DNA from: Capsicum annuum
Taxonomy: Eukaryota; Streptophyta; Magnoliopsida; Solanales; Solanaceae
Reading direction: 5' to 3'
Length of the DNA: 64,000 nt
NCBI RefSeq assembly: GCF_002878395.1
Contig: NW_025881784.1
Span: 56,205 to 120,204, forward strand
The notes beneath the pieces were generated by a model that saw only the letters and a list, made by a program, of their open reading frames with translations, was not told the DNA's origin and ran no database searches. The translations under genes were made by a program, and so were the position numbers. Below, piece by piece: positions 1 to 13,096 of the stretch (within the stretch, counting starts at the first letter, position 1; every line of letters begins with the position of its first letter).

Positions 1-3000
1 TCGCATTCGAGTTTTTTAAAAATTATTTTCATACTATTATATATATAAGTTACAAAATTAGTAGATTTAAATACGTATAATTTATATACATATATATTAA
101 ACTAATTTTAGGAAAATAGAAGCATGATAAAATTAATTTTGAGTGAGAAAGAAAGTATTTGGGTCAAATATGATCCAATCCTAATTTTAAATAACATAAA
201 AATCAACCTTTTAAAAGTAATTACACTCTCTCCCATTTTTTAAATTACTTTACTCTCTCTCCCTATTAATATACATAACATAACCAACATACACATAGCA
301 TTCTGTGTATATGTGGAATTTTTATAATATATTTAGAGAGTTGAGATTTTTTGTAATATTGAAAACATAAGTTGTGCATTTATATAATTTTTAGATTTTA
401 TTTACTCAAGTCCAATTCATTTACCAAATATTTGGATAAAAGAGGCCTAATTTTTGCGCAAATCCGATCCATTTAAACTCTTTTCATCCAACTCTAAATA
501 AAAATCACCAATCCTTGTCACACCTTCCTAACCAATCACATCTCGCCACATCATCTAGCCAAACAAACACACTCATCTTGATCTTTAAAATTATTTAAAT
601 ATAAGGACCACAATATTTTTAGCTTTATAAATAAATAAATAAATGTATATATATATATACACACACACATTATTTATTACTTATCTAAATCGTTCGATCA
701 AACGATTCATATTATGTCAAGAGTTTCAAAGACTTCTTTTGTTTTTGCCCAAAACTTCATGCATTTTCTCTGCCCCAAAGCATGATGAGTCCCTTTCCAT
801 TGCCCATAAAACACAACAAATCAAATAACCGATGATCTTCTCTCCTTCTCCTTCTTCTCCACCATCACACAACCAAAACCCTAGCACCGCGCTAGCTATG
901 GCGACTTCCATTTCTATGAGATTCTCCCTATTTTTGCATCTTCCCAACCCGTGACTTCAACAAATCAGCGAAAACCCTATTTCCACTTGGTGCTACAATG
1001 AAATTTGGTTTCAAATTTGCATAAAAGACACAAAATCGTCCAAAATTGCAAAGAGAGTTATTGCTTTCAATTTTTGAATTTCAATTACCTTCTTTATGAT
1101 TTGTATGTTAGCTTCCATGAAATCTTGGTTTCAAATCTGAATTTTGAAATTCAGATTTGCCTACAAATACCCACATTTTTATACATCTCAAGAATAAGTT
1201 TTGAGGAGGAGAGAAAGAGCTGGACGAAAATCTGTGAACACTCAAAATTTTCCCAAGAAAAGTAACAAAATTGCAAGTTTCTTTTCTTATTTTTGCTCTA
1301 GGTTTGGGCTCTAAAGTTTGAGTTTGATAACTGAAAAATCCTTAATATTGGAGCTCCAGTTTGCTGCCAGAAATAAGGTAAAATCCACCCTTTATCTTAC
1401 CTTCATCTTCCTTTCTTTCATCGCGTTTTGATTCTATGGACGTCCTATTGGTTTAATTTCAATCAAAATTTAAGTTATTGTCATTGATTCTAAAAAATGA
1501 ATTTGAATATAAATTTCGGGCTAAGTTTATTTGTCATGGTGTTTCTTGAATTCTGGTGATGGCTATGAATTTAGATTTTGGAATTTGTCTAGTTTGTGAA
1601 TATATATGAGTTCTATTTCGGCTTTAAGTTTTGATTGTGCTACTGTTGTTCGTCCCTCATTAAATCGAGTCCAAAACGTAATTTTTGTCTAAAATTTTGT
1701 GGTTGCCTGTTTATGTAAATCAGTTTTTGGGGTCACCTATGACGTGTTATCAAATAAAAAGAACCATTGTTAGGATTAAATTTCCGTTTTCTCCTTACTT
1801 TGGATTCACAGGCGTCTTTCGTTTTGGGATGCTTGTTTTGGCTCATTTTGTCATTGGTTCACTTTTGCTAAAAGTCTGAAAATGATCAATTCCGGGTTGG
1901 TTCAAGCTTAATATATCACTTTCTTGGGTTTTAATAATAAGTAATATCCGAGTTGGTTACGATGTGAATTTATAGCTTTAAAAATTAGCTAGACCATGTC
2001 ACTTGAGATTTTCTTCCCCGTCTCATTCACGTGTATTCCTTACCGCTTCCCTCCCTCCATCTAACAACTCTTCTTTTATTTTCATCTAAGTCTTGATATG
2101 GATGTGTATTTGAACAATCTTTAAGTGGCCACCATTTTGGTTTCGGTCACAACCTCTTAAGATTTAGTTCTATTCATGTATGTCTTTATTGATAAGGGTC
2201 AATGTAGTTCTTCTCGACTTAAATGAAAAAGTTAGAAGAGTTGTTAGATAACTTATTTATTTTTCCCTTATACACGTACACGGAAGTTATAAGGCAGTTG
2301 TTGAATTATAAATGTTGTGTCTTGTTATTTTCATGTAATATACGAAGCCTTTTTTGTTTTATTTTCCTACAATTTGATTAGTGGGTTATGGTCATGCATT
2401 TACGTGTAATAGTTAAAATTCAGTATGAGTGTTTATGTGGCACATATATACTTCAGTTTGTATTCCTATATATGAGCTTATATGCCTATATATGTATAGT
2501 ACGATATCTAATCCTTATATCTCTCTTTTTTACATGTGAATCTGGGAGTGGAGTTTCAAAGGAAACTCGGCTTTGATTCAAAGATTAGATCGACGGCTAT
2601 AGGATCACTGAGTTCGGGGCCTAAATCACTAGAAGTTGGTTTCTTCAATAGGAAATCTATAGTATTGAGTTTTCTACTTTCCCCGCTACTTTATTATTCA
2701 TATTTATTTCACTAACTTTGTGTTACTTTGAATATGTATTTTTATGTGGCTTTGATTGAAATCGATTAACTTTACTTTGTTGAGTTTCTTCAAACTTTAA
2801 ATCATTTAGAATTGATTTTATTTGACCAATTTTTTATTTATTTGATATCCATAGATATAATAATGGGACATGATTCAACCACATATTATTTTTGTACCTA
2901 CAAATCAACCTTTTTTAGAGTAAAAGGAAAACTTTATTTTCTAAGTGCAATCTCAAATAAAAATACATTCTTTCGGAATTGAATAAACTAGTTAGTATGG

Positions 3001-4019
3001 TATTCTTTTTGCAAAATATCCACTAACGATTTTTATCACTTTCAATGAAAATTTTCAAATAAATCACTAAATAGGTTTCAATTAGTCAATCCGCTTATGT
3101 TTGCAAGAACCTCATCTATCAAATTTATTTATTTTTAATTAACTCAATATAATTTAAATACTTATTACATTTCATATTTATTCCTAACTTTATTTCAAGT
3201 TTGCAAATTTTAAAGATCTCCAGAAACACAAGGTATTCATGCGTCCTTATACCATCATATATAAGGTATATTTTTACTATTATTATTCCTATTCTTACTA
3301 TTGTACTATTATTATGTTATCTTTTACAGGCTATATCAACTTTATTATACGTGTGCATTTTACTATTACCTCTTACTTTCGATCTATTGCGATTTCACAA
3401 TTTAATGAGTTTTCACATTTTTTCATATACTTTTAAACATACATGTATTTATATTTATTTTCTTATAAATAAGTTCTCACATACTTATAAATTACCTTTT
3501 CTTACTTTATATAATTTCAACTTCATAAATATTTTCTTACAAACTCATAAGGCCTTTTACTCTTTAACAAATATTTTATTACAACGCTTCCTTTTCCCAT
3601 ATTTTAAAATATATACACTTTATAATAACTATATTATTTTCTTATTTATGGTGGTGTCATGTATTATACCTTGAATTTCTTTTTTTCATAATACTAAAGG
3701 TTTTCTTATTACAATTTCTTAGCAAATACCGAGGTAAATATTTTCCATTTTTTTAAAGCTAAGTCTAAGGACTATCTTCGAATAGGCTCTGAAGGGCAAT
3801 TAATACCTTCCCCTCGAGTAACCAGAATCCTTACTTAGAATCTCACTGATTTTGTATTCTTAAAACAGAAGTTTCACATTACAAAAATAGTTTTCCTAGT
3901 TTTTTTCTTAAAAGTTAGGTGGAGACTCAAAACGAATAATTTTTCAAAAATCAGAAAGAGTCTCAACGACCACCATAATGTTGCAAACTATTTCGGCCGG
4001 TTCGAAATTGGACGCGACA
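1..4019 (+). mobile_element. 5' LTR (left-truncated by window) of Ogre/Tat-like retrotransposon
   Basis: Bases 1-2722 align nearly collinearly with 10598-13096, giving a long direct repeat with a gag-bearing interior, as expected for paired LTRs. The right copy starts with TGTTGACACC at 10376, so about 222 bp of this LTR lie before the window and the full LTR would be about 4.2 kb, in the range of Ogre/Tat elements. It ends in GCGACA at 4019, three bases before a primer-binding site. The stretch near 3795-3835 (GGCAATTAATACCTTCCC) resembles what I recall from the 3' part of Ogre/Tat LTRs. Short ORFs inside it, including one at 3201-3674, are AT-rich chance reading frames. Lineage is inferred from LTR length, PBS and gag motifs. 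Confidence 0.75.
627..670. repeat. Compound microsatellite (AAAT)n-(TA)n-(CA)n in LTR
   Basis: Runs of AAAT, then TA, then CA follow one another directly. The equivalent position of the 3' LTR (about 11013-11050) keeps the AAAT part but has a shorter, broken TA/CA part, so the tract has changed length since insertion. Confidence 0.85.
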
Positions 4020-4022
4020 GCA

Positions 4023-4040
4023 TGACGACTCTGCTGTGGA
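4023..4040 (+). promoter_or_regulatory. Primer-binding site of Ogre/Tat-like element
   Basis: The sequence TGACGACTCTGCTGTGGA starts three bases after the LTR end GCGACA. It closely resembles the PBS I recall for Ogre-type elements (TGGCGACTCTGCTGGGGA-like, attributed to an arginine tRNA). The match has changed bases, in keeping with an old copy. Confidence 0.65.
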
Positions 4041-5419
4041 ATTACTTAGGTTTTGACCTTAACAAACTTAATTGAAGAATCGTGTTTGGAATTGTTTGTC
4101 TATTTTGTTATCATTTTTTCTATAATATAAATGATTAGAAATATACACTGCTTTGTTTGAAAGGACGCAAGCCAAATACAAACTTGCGTTCCTTATTTAT
4201 TTGAAAAATACTACTTGTTACTGCATTCTCATTCACACTTTCTGTTAAGTCTTTGGTCGTACACAATTCACACACTATGGTTCACGCGAGAGGTGACTCA
4301 CACTCCTCCAAACCTTCTTTGGATTCCTTAATTTTTAGAGTTAGTGCATTTGGGTTAGTGTACCTTTTCGTAATTATTCAATCCCATTCTAAAATATCTA
4401 GGAAAAATCTTACTCAAGAAATAAGTCATGCTGCATACGTCTTAGCCAGGACGGTCCAAGGTATCTACGACTAGGAAGCTACCCTTTTGTCAAAAGGTTA
4501 TATACCTTACAACATACTTTCTGTGAAATTGATTCGGATGGTCTAGAGATTGGGCACTGATGGATTCAGTACAATTTTATTGACCTTCCTTTGCATCGAT
4601 GATGTGGAGTACCTTTTCTAGGAAAAAAACCCTCTCTTCATTTGATTTTCTTTCAAGATCATATATGTGTAGTATTATTAAAGATTCCATTAAATCTAAT
4701 CAAACGGGTGTTGGGATATCAAATCCCCCCAATACTTGAATTCCTCCTTCCACTCAACAAATGTGGAGTATTAGACAAAACTCTACCCTTGTTTGATATC
4801 TCTTTCACGACAACAGTTGTGGGATATCTTTCATCCATATCATTATTTTACTCTTTATTTTTTATCCATGATTATTTATTGTTATCCATACCTTATTTCC
4901 ATTAGATATTCCTAAGTTCCCTTTAACTAGCGATGTGGCCTTAGGATTCTTTATTCCTTTGTATCACTTTTTCAAAAGCAGTATATCAGCCCACGCTATC
5001 CTTTGTACTATTGTACACCTTTGCAACATCGTTTATTACCGTCATCACAGTCTAACTTGGTCTTGCTATTCTCTCTTCAAAAATCCTAAATTTTCTTGAA
5101 TCTAAACATGATAGAATTTGGATCCATCTATATCAATATGTTTGGACATAGGTCCACATCTGGCAAAGAAAGGTTCCAAAATATAGGACATGTTTTCTTG
5201 ACATTATATGAATGTTTAAATCAACGTGAATGCGCTTGTCTGATGACCTAAACTAACTATTTATCTTTGTATTTTTTTCTTTACCCCCATCCCCGCCCCC
5301 ACCCCCGATAAAGATTGATCGTGTTAACAATTGAGTTGGTTGACTACACTTACTTTACCAGATCCAAGTCATCGATATTACCTTAATGTAGTTTGGTTGT
5401 TTAAGGAAGAAAAATCACT
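4041..5419 (+). other. Ogre-like leader between PBS and gag
   Basis: About 1.4 kb of AT-rich sequence with no convincing reading frame. A C-rich run lies at about 5286-5307. The small ORFs at 4253 and 4642 show no family resemblance. Long untranslated leaders are usual in large Tat/Ogre elements. Confidence 0.55.
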
Positions 5420-7480
5420 ATGTCTGATATGACTACACCTAATCCAATTGGTATAACAAATGTCACGGTTATCAGTGAACCTCCTGAAACTTCTAAAGTT
5501 AGAGCTTCTAGTCAACATGACGAGTATGTCGCCTGCTTGACTCAAGAGGTCAAGGATATACGAGGAGAATTGAATCAAGTTAAAGACTTGACTAACTTAT
5601 CCATTACACTCCAGAGTCCACCTCTTAAACCCAGAAATACTACACCAAATCCACCACGTTTTCCATCACTTGATTCACTAGTTTCCAAATACTTTCCTCC
5701 TTAACATCCCCCACCTACTAACAATAATCCACCTCTGACCACCTCAATAAATCCACCAAATCAACCACCTATATACTCCCCTCCATAAAGTCAACCACCT
5801 GCCTACGCTACCTATGCTTGTACTCCTAATCCATAACCTATTAACCTACTAAATCAACATCCAGTTTATATTCCTTATGTTTCTCCACTTGATAATACTT
5901 ATCCACTACCCACAAGTACTGCTTCAAACCAACCACTCATTAATATCCCATAGAATCCTCTGCCACCTCCAATCCAAATACTCCTATCATAAAAAATTAT
6001 CCCGCCCAGTATATACAAGGGTCACATATTGCCACTCCGTACATGTAATATGTTCCTCCCGTATGTGCAGGGGAAATCCAAACCTTAAACCAACCTAATA
6101 ATGATCAAGTTCCAACCCGAGGTAGATCAGTATAAGGAAATAGAAAAGGATGCCAAGGCCAAAGCTGACAATATGTTAGTAAGGGAGATTCGTGAACTTA
6201 AGGAACTAATGAGAAATCTCCAGACTACTAGGGGAAACAAGAGCCTTGAGTATGATGATTTGTGTGTGTAACCAAACATTGACTTGCCTATAGGATATAA
6301 GCTGCCAAAATTTGATTTTTTCAATGAAGTTGGTGACCTTCATACACATTTAATGTCCTACTGTGACAAGTTGGTAGAAGTAGGCCAAAATGAAATGATC
6401 AGAATGAAGTTCTTTATAAGAAGTTTGTCTGGTGAAGCTCTCGCTTGGTACACATAATAGGATATCTGTAAATGATGTGGGTGGAATGATATGTCGCAAA
6501 ACTTCTTGGATCAATTCAAATTCAACACTAAAATCGCGCAGATAGGTTCTACATGGCTAAGTTGAAGAATAAATCAACTGAGACATTTTACAAGTATACG
6601 TTGCATTAGAGGGAAAAAGCAGCTAAAGTCCAACCACCAATGAGTGAAAGTGAAATGACCGCCATTTTTATTGAATGCCAAGATAACAACTTGTACTATG
6701 AAAAAACTGATAACTATGATGGGAAAAAAGTTCTCGAAATCCGTTAGAATGGGAGAAATCTCTGAAGATATGATCAATTCAGGGATAATTCAAGACTATA
6801 CATCCTTGCAAGCTACAAGTAAAGCGATTCAATATGGTTCTATCAACAGGAACAAAAAGAAGAAGGAAGATATATATGCTGCTGTAGTTGACCAAGGACA
6901 TAAGCCAAGTCAGAATCCTTTCTACCTAAATCAACCACATCAACCCATTTATCCTTACTAGTATGGTGAAACTTCCCAAACAATTTACTATCCTTCACCA
7001 CTACTTTTCCCGTCTACAGCACCTAGGCAATTTATTACCAACCTTGAGCCCCTACTTTCTAATTTCCATATCCATATTAATCTTTCCAAGCTCCAACGCA
7101 CCAAAATTGCCCATATGTAGCACCAAGGGCTCGTCCAAATTCTAAAACCAAAACCACTTGCAAATCCCAAATTAGCTAAACCATATGCTCAATGATTTGA
7201 ATGGATTAAAACAACAGGAATTATACAACCCATTGAAAGAAAAATCACAAATCCTATTCCAAAATGTTTTGATGGTTCCAAGCATTGTGCATATCTTTCT
7301 AGAGTTGTTGGGAACGACAATAGAGATTGTTATGGCCTTAAAAATAAGATTGAATCCTTAATCAAGGAAGGAGTTATTTAACTTGCTGGACCTTAGCCCA
7401 ATATGAGCAACAACCCTCTACCATACCATGAGAATACCAATCTTAACAAGATAACTATTAAAGAAGATTGAGATTTGAAA
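5420..7480 (+). pseudogene. Decayed gag of Ogre/Tat-like element
   Basis: Gag-type structural protein gene, broken by many stops and frame changes. The first open part (5420-5701, starting MSDMTTPNPIG) is a polar N-terminus followed by a proline-rich stretch that continues with stops to about 6100. The capsid-like core is readable near 6290-6460: LPKFDFFNEVGDLHTHLMSY, then KFFIRSLSGEALAWYT, the Ty3/gypsy gag signature, and a Q-F-K segment follows. At about 7255-7430 a C-terminal module reads CAYLSRVVGNDNRDC and later NNPLPYH, matching the CAYH...GH..EDC and NPLP.H motifs of Solanaceae Ogre-like gags, but with the histidines of the zinc-binding part lost. No protease, RT, RNaseH or integrase follows, so the element is non-autonomous or pol-deleted. 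Confidence 0.8.
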
Positions 7481-8070
7481 GGGACCGCTATACCAATTGA
7501 AAAGATTGGAAAATATGCACCATCAATGACTGTCCCAGAAATGGCATCAACAGAGGATACTGCTACTAGCTAAAAGACACCGACCATTTGGATATCGAAC
7601 TAGAAGAGACTTCGAAGAATTGGACTTGTGCTCTATACCTAAGGTATTGGTAGATCGAACAAGCAGTAGTAATTTCTAAAATAGCATGATTCTAAAATTG
7701 AGGCTTGATCATGCCTAAAACTTTATGTTGTTTGCCTCATCTTTTGAAAGATTAATTGCAAAATCTATGAATGCGTTTTTTGTTTTCCTTTAACTTTATG
7801 TAACGTACTACTTTCTATCTTTTTATATAAAGTAGTAAATCAGTCAATTACGATTGTGACATAATGAAACAAATTAACTAAGTTTAGTACTAAGCAAGAC
7901 CCTGAAAGATATAAAGCTGACTAAGAGTTTGATCAATCAACCAAGGAACATGACGAACATGAAAATATTAGAGATAAAGAATATTCATTCAAGATAAGTC
8001 AAGACACTACATTATTGGATGACCCTATATTGTATTTATGTGGATGTAACCCTCACTTTTCATGTAACTC

Positions 8071-8445
8071 ACAAACTACATTTTGACCTGATTCCCTTGG
8101 TGGGATACGTAGGTATCCCATATAGGGTTCGGTCTTACTATAGCCAAAATCCAAAAATTTCTTATATGTAATAGGAGAACTACGTCTGACCTAATTTCTA
8201 CAACGGGATATGTAGGACACTTGCATATGATTTGGTAACACTAGGGTAGAAGCTAGAAATTTTTACCTATGTAATTTTGAACTACACACGGCGTAATTCC
8301 CTAGGCGGGATATGTAGGAAACCCATAGCAGGTTTGGCCCCTTTATTTGAAAAATCCAAATAATTTTTATGCACCTTGAACTACGTTTTGACCTGATTCT
8401 CTTGACGAGATACGTAGGCAACCTATATAAGGTTCGGTCTCATCA
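8071..8445 (+). repeat. ~100-bp imperfect repeats around GGGATACGTAGG
   Basis: Four diverged units start near 8071, 8188, 8281 and 8380. Each contains a CTACGTTTTGACCTGATT-like phrase, then GGGATACGTAGG, then GGTTCGGTC. A fifth lies near 10205-10275 just before the 3' LTR. I recall similar modules in the 3' region of Solanaceae Ogre-like elements. Confidence 0.7.
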
Positions 8446-9184
8446 CAACAAAACTTATACACTTTCTACACCATTAAAACTGGAGCAGATTTTGGAAAGA
8501 CACTAATGATGTTAATTTGACATTGTAAAGGTACATTTGATTTAGGCTACCAAACAGGGAGTAAAATAATAAAGGACGCTCATTTTGTTTAAAAAGTGTC
8601 ACAGTCTTAAATTGATAGATATTTTAGAAACTATACATATCTTTACATAAATGTATATATATCCTTTAGATGTTTTCCTTAAAAATCTTTATCTACTTGT
8701 TCATTTGCCAAGTATCAACGGAGATCATGAGGTCTAAACCGACCAGATAAACCGAGGCTTAACAAAGTGGAACTTTGAGTCAGCACAAATCAACACCCAC
8801 TCCCAACCAAGAAGTTTTCCTTGAGTGTAGGCAAAAAAATGATACAGGATGACAAGGCTAAGTTAAAGTCAAGGCTACCAATAATGGCCAAGAACATCAT
8901 TTGTCCCCTATGAGGAATTGCTCATCAGGGATAAATAAGGACATGCTCAACCAATCAACATCGTCAACTGCTACATATAATTAACTTTTTTCACTTGATA
9001 ATTTTTCCTTGAATTTTTGCAGGAACCGATGGTGGTTTTTTGAAGATAAACATATATATCATTTGGCCATGCGACACTTTCATCATAAGACATACAACTT
9101 TATTGCTCATCTTTCATCTACTTTACACTTACCTCATGATTTTATTCAATAACTTTACTCTAAAGTTTCCTTTCAGCATTTACA

Positions 9185-9690
9185 ACAATCAACATTAGTC
9201 TCCAAAGACAACTAGAGACTCATTCATCTCGAAGTCCCCAAAGACAACAAGAGGATTTCACAATAATCGACATTGTGTTCTCAAAGACAATCAGAGACAC
9301 ACTCATCATCAAGTCTTCAAAGACAACTGGAGACGTCATGCATCATTTACTCTCCGAAGATAACCAAAAGACATTATTGAGTTACTGAAGACAAACAACG
9401 GCCTTGCTCAACATTGAAGTTTTCAAAGACAACTGGAAACTTCATTCATCATCAACATAAGTCGAGCGGCTACACTCTTACTTTACCTTTTACTTTAATA
9501 ATTACTTTAAATCACTTTGCCTACTTTAACGACTTTACCTTACATTTTACAGACATCATTGATCATCAAGTCTTCAAAAACAACAAGAGACATCATGCAC
9601 TCTCCGAAGAAAACCAAAGAAATCATTCAGTCCCGTAGATAAGAAAAGGATTCATTGAACATTAAAACTTTCAAAGACAACATAACACTT
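9185..9690 (+). repeat. Degenerate tandem array of CAAAGACAAC(N)GAGAC
   Basis: At least eight copies of CAAAGACAAC or close variants, usually followed by GGAGAC or AGAGAC and a CATTCATC-like phrase, recur at intervals of about 40-60 bases. Spacing is irregular and stops occur in all frames, so this is a decayed minisatellite and not coding repeats. Confidence 0.7.
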
Positions 9691-10375
9691 CATTACAACA
9701 CCTCCATTAGCGAAGCAACAACACTCTCACCTATATTTTCTCTTATATATTTCATATTTTTTATTCAACTGTTAATTTTACCGTGAGTTTCATTTTTGAC
9801 AGGAAATACACTTGGTGACAATAAGACATACATCACAATATGGAACTATATCTTACCAGAAAACTAGGGTAAGCTAGCAGAATGTCAAGCATCCCTAGAT
9901 ACATTAAGGATTATTGCAAAGAAACTCAATTCGACTCAATTTTCCTGCTTTTATAACTCTTAACGTCATCGCTCAGTGTCATCTTAATCTGACACTGGCA
10001 GTTTCTAAAAGTTCATAATCCTTTCCTTTTAAAATTCTCAGCGAATATTATTGTCCCACGTCCTCTCATTCCCAGCTACCCCAAAGAAACAAATTCAGGA
10101 ATATAGGCACAACCATATCTATCTGATTCATGTTTTGAAAGGACTCAGTGTTACCATAATTCTATACTGGGGCAAATTTTGAGGTTGATCATAATTTTTC
10201 ATGATTCGAACTACAAATGGACTGATTTCTTTTGAAACTTGAGATATGTAGGTAGCTTAGAAATTGGAGTTCGGCCATAATATTTCAACAATCTATTTCA
10301 CCCAAGACAAAATTGGCTACAACAACTTGATTATCCAAAGATTCTTACACCAATTCCCGGTCAATCAGAGGTAGC

Positions 10376-13096
10376 TGTTGACACCTAATTTTGGCTCGTC
10401 TTTTTCCTTTAGTTACTTTTGTTATGCTTCTTAGTCATGACTAATTTTTAAAAATAAGTTCATATTCTGATTTCAATAAATTCTTTGAAAAAAAAAGAAA
10501 GAGTCTACTGTTCTTTTCCTATCATGTTTTGAATATTCTAATAAAATAGAATTAGCTAATTAATTTAAAAAATCACACACACAAAAAATATTTTGATACT
10601 CGCATTAACTTTTTTTTAAAATTATTTTCATATTATTATATGTATAAGTTACAAAATTATTATATTGAAATATGTATAATTTATATACGTATATATTAAA
10701 CTAATTTTAGGACAATAGAAGCATGGTAAAATTAATTTTGAGTAGAAAGAAAGTATTTGGACGAAAGAAGATCCAATCCTAATTTTATTTACTCAAGTTC
10801 AATTCATTTACCAAATTTTTGGATAAAAGAGACCAAATTTTGGCCCAAACCCGGTCCAATTAAACTCTTTTCATCCAACTCTAAAAACAATCACCAATCC
10901 TTGCCACATCTTCCTTACTAATCACATCTCGTTATTTAATCTAGCCAAACAAACACAAACTCATCTTGACCGTTAAAACCATTAAAATCTAAGGACTACA
11001 AGATTTTCAACTTTATAAATAAATAAATAAGTGTATCTATATACATACATTATTTATTAATTTTAGATTAAATCTAAACCGTCAACCAAACGATCGAACG
11101 GTTCATATTAAGTCAAGAGTTTCAAAGACTTCTTCTGCCTTTCCCCAAAATTCCACGCGTTTTCTCTGCCCACAAAGCATGGCGAGTCCCTTCCATTGCC
11201 CAAAAAACACAACAAATCAAATGACCCATGCTCTTCTCCCTTTCTCCCTCTTCTCCAACATGACCAAACTAAAACCCTAGCACCGCGTCATCTATGTCCA
11301 CTGCAAATTCTGCTAGATTCTCCCTATTTTTGCATCTTCCTAACCCGTGACTTTAACAAATCAGGGAAACCAATTTTCCAATCGGTGCTACAATGAAATT
11401 TGGTTTCAAATCCGCATTAAAGAGACAAAATCGTTCAAAATTGCGAAGAGAGTTGTCATTTTTAATTTTTGATCCTCCTTTTTGATTTGTCCTTTAGTTT
11501 CCATGAAATATGGATTTCAAATCTGGAATTTGAAATTTGGATTTGCCTACATGTACCCACAATTTTATACATCTCAAAAACAAGTTTTGAGGAGGAGAGA
11601 AAAAGTTGGACGAAAACCTGTTAACATAGAATTTTTGCAAGCAAAGTCACAAAATTGCAATTTTATTTTCTTATTTTCGGTCTAGGTTTGGGTTCTCAGA
11701 GTTTGAAAACTGAAAATCCTTGACGTTGGAGCTCTGATTTGCTGCCAAAACAAGGTAAAATCCACCCTTTACATCAACTTCATTTTTTTTTTCATCTCAT
11801 TTTGATTTTATGAACATGTCGTGTTGGTTTAATTTTGATCAAAATTTAAGTTATTGTCATTGATTCTATAAAAAAGAATTTGTATATAAATTTTGGGCTA
11901 ACATTATTCATTATGGTGTTTCTTGAATTCGGGTGATCGCTATCAATTTAGATTTTGGAATTTGTCTGGTTTGTGAATATATATGAGTTCTATTTTGGCT
12001 TTAAGTTTTGACTGTGCTACTATTGTTTGTCCCTCATGAAATCCAGTCCGAAACATAATTTTTGTCTAAAATTTTGTGGTTGCTTGTTTATGTAAATCAG
12101 TTTTTGGGGTCACCTATGACGTGTTATTAAATAAAAATGAACCATTGTTAGGATTAAATTTCAGTTTCCTCCTTACTTTGGATTGACAGACGTCTTTCAT
12201 TTTGGGATGCTTGTTTTGGCTTATTTTGTTGTTGGTTCACTTTTGCTAGAAGTCTAAAATCTATCAATTCTAGGTTGGTTCACTCTTAATAGATCACTTT
12301 CTTGGTTTCTTAATAATAAGTAATAGTCCGGTTGGTTACGACGTGAATCTATAGCTTTAAAAAATAGGCTAAACCATGTCAGTTGAGATTTTCTTCCCCG
12401 TCTCATGCATGTGTATTCCTTACCAATTTTCCCCCTCTATTTTTATCTAAGTCTTGATAAGGATGTCTATTTCAACAATCTTTAAGTGGCCACCATTTTG
12501 GTTTCAGTCACTACCCCTTAAGGTTCGGTTCTATTCATGTATGTCTTTATTGATAAGGGTCAATGTAGTTCTGCTCGACTTCAATGAAAGTGTTAGAAGT
12601 GTAGTTAGATATTTTATTTATTTTTCCCTTACACACATACACAGAACTTAGAAAATTTGAATTATAAATGTTCTGTAACAAGAAAGTGTTTTCCTTGTTG
12701 TTTTCAGGTAATATACGAAGCCTTTGTTGTTTTATTTTCCTATAATTTGATTAATGGGTCATGGTCATGCATTTACATGTAATAGTTAAAACTCAGTATG
12801 AGTGTTTATGTGGCATGTATATCCTTTAGTTAATTTTCCTATATATGAGCTTATAGTCCTATATATGACTAGTACGATCTCTAATCCTTATATCTCTTTT
12901 TCTTTACAAGTGAATCGGGGTGTGGAGTTTCAACGGAAACTATGCTTTGACCCAAAAATTGGGTCGACGGCTATAGGATCACAGAGCTCTAGTTCTAAAT
13001 CACTAGAAGTCGGTTTCTTCAATTGGAAATCTATAGTATTGAGTTTTCTACTTTCCTCGCTACTTTATTATTCACATTTATTTTACTAACTTAGTG
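10376..13096 (+). mobile_element. 3' LTR of Ogre-like element, 3'-truncated
   Basis: Begins TGTTGACACCTAATTTTGG, a typical Ogre/Tat LTR start, and from 10598 on it matches the 5' LTR from base 1. Alignment ends abruptly at ACTAACTTAGTG (13096), corresponding to 2722 in the 5' LTR. The remaining 1297 bp (5' LTR 2723-4019) are absent here and I do not find them later in the window. The 5' LTR carries about 212 extra bases (about 191-402) relative to this copy. Many substitutions between the two LTRs indicate an old insertion. Confidence 0.8.

Larger units (their letters stand above)
7481..10375 (+). other. Non-coding 3' internal region of the Ogre-like element
   Basis: About 2.9 kb with no recognisable pol domain. 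It holds repeats of a GGGATACGTAGG-containing module (8071-8445 and 10205-10275), degenerate copies of an ACTGGGGCAAATTTTGAGG-like phrase (about 7690, 8478 and 10170), and an array of CAAAGACAAC words (9185-9690). Immediately upstream of the 3' LTR the expected polypurine tract is weak (AGAGGTAGC). ORFs here are short and do not resemble proteins. Confidence 0.6.

Noticed and set aside
3201..3674. 157-aa ORF on the + strand
   Set aside because: Lies in the AT-rich 3' part of the Ogre LTR; composition is dominated by Ile, Leu, Phe and Tyr from T/A-rich DNA, with no domain.
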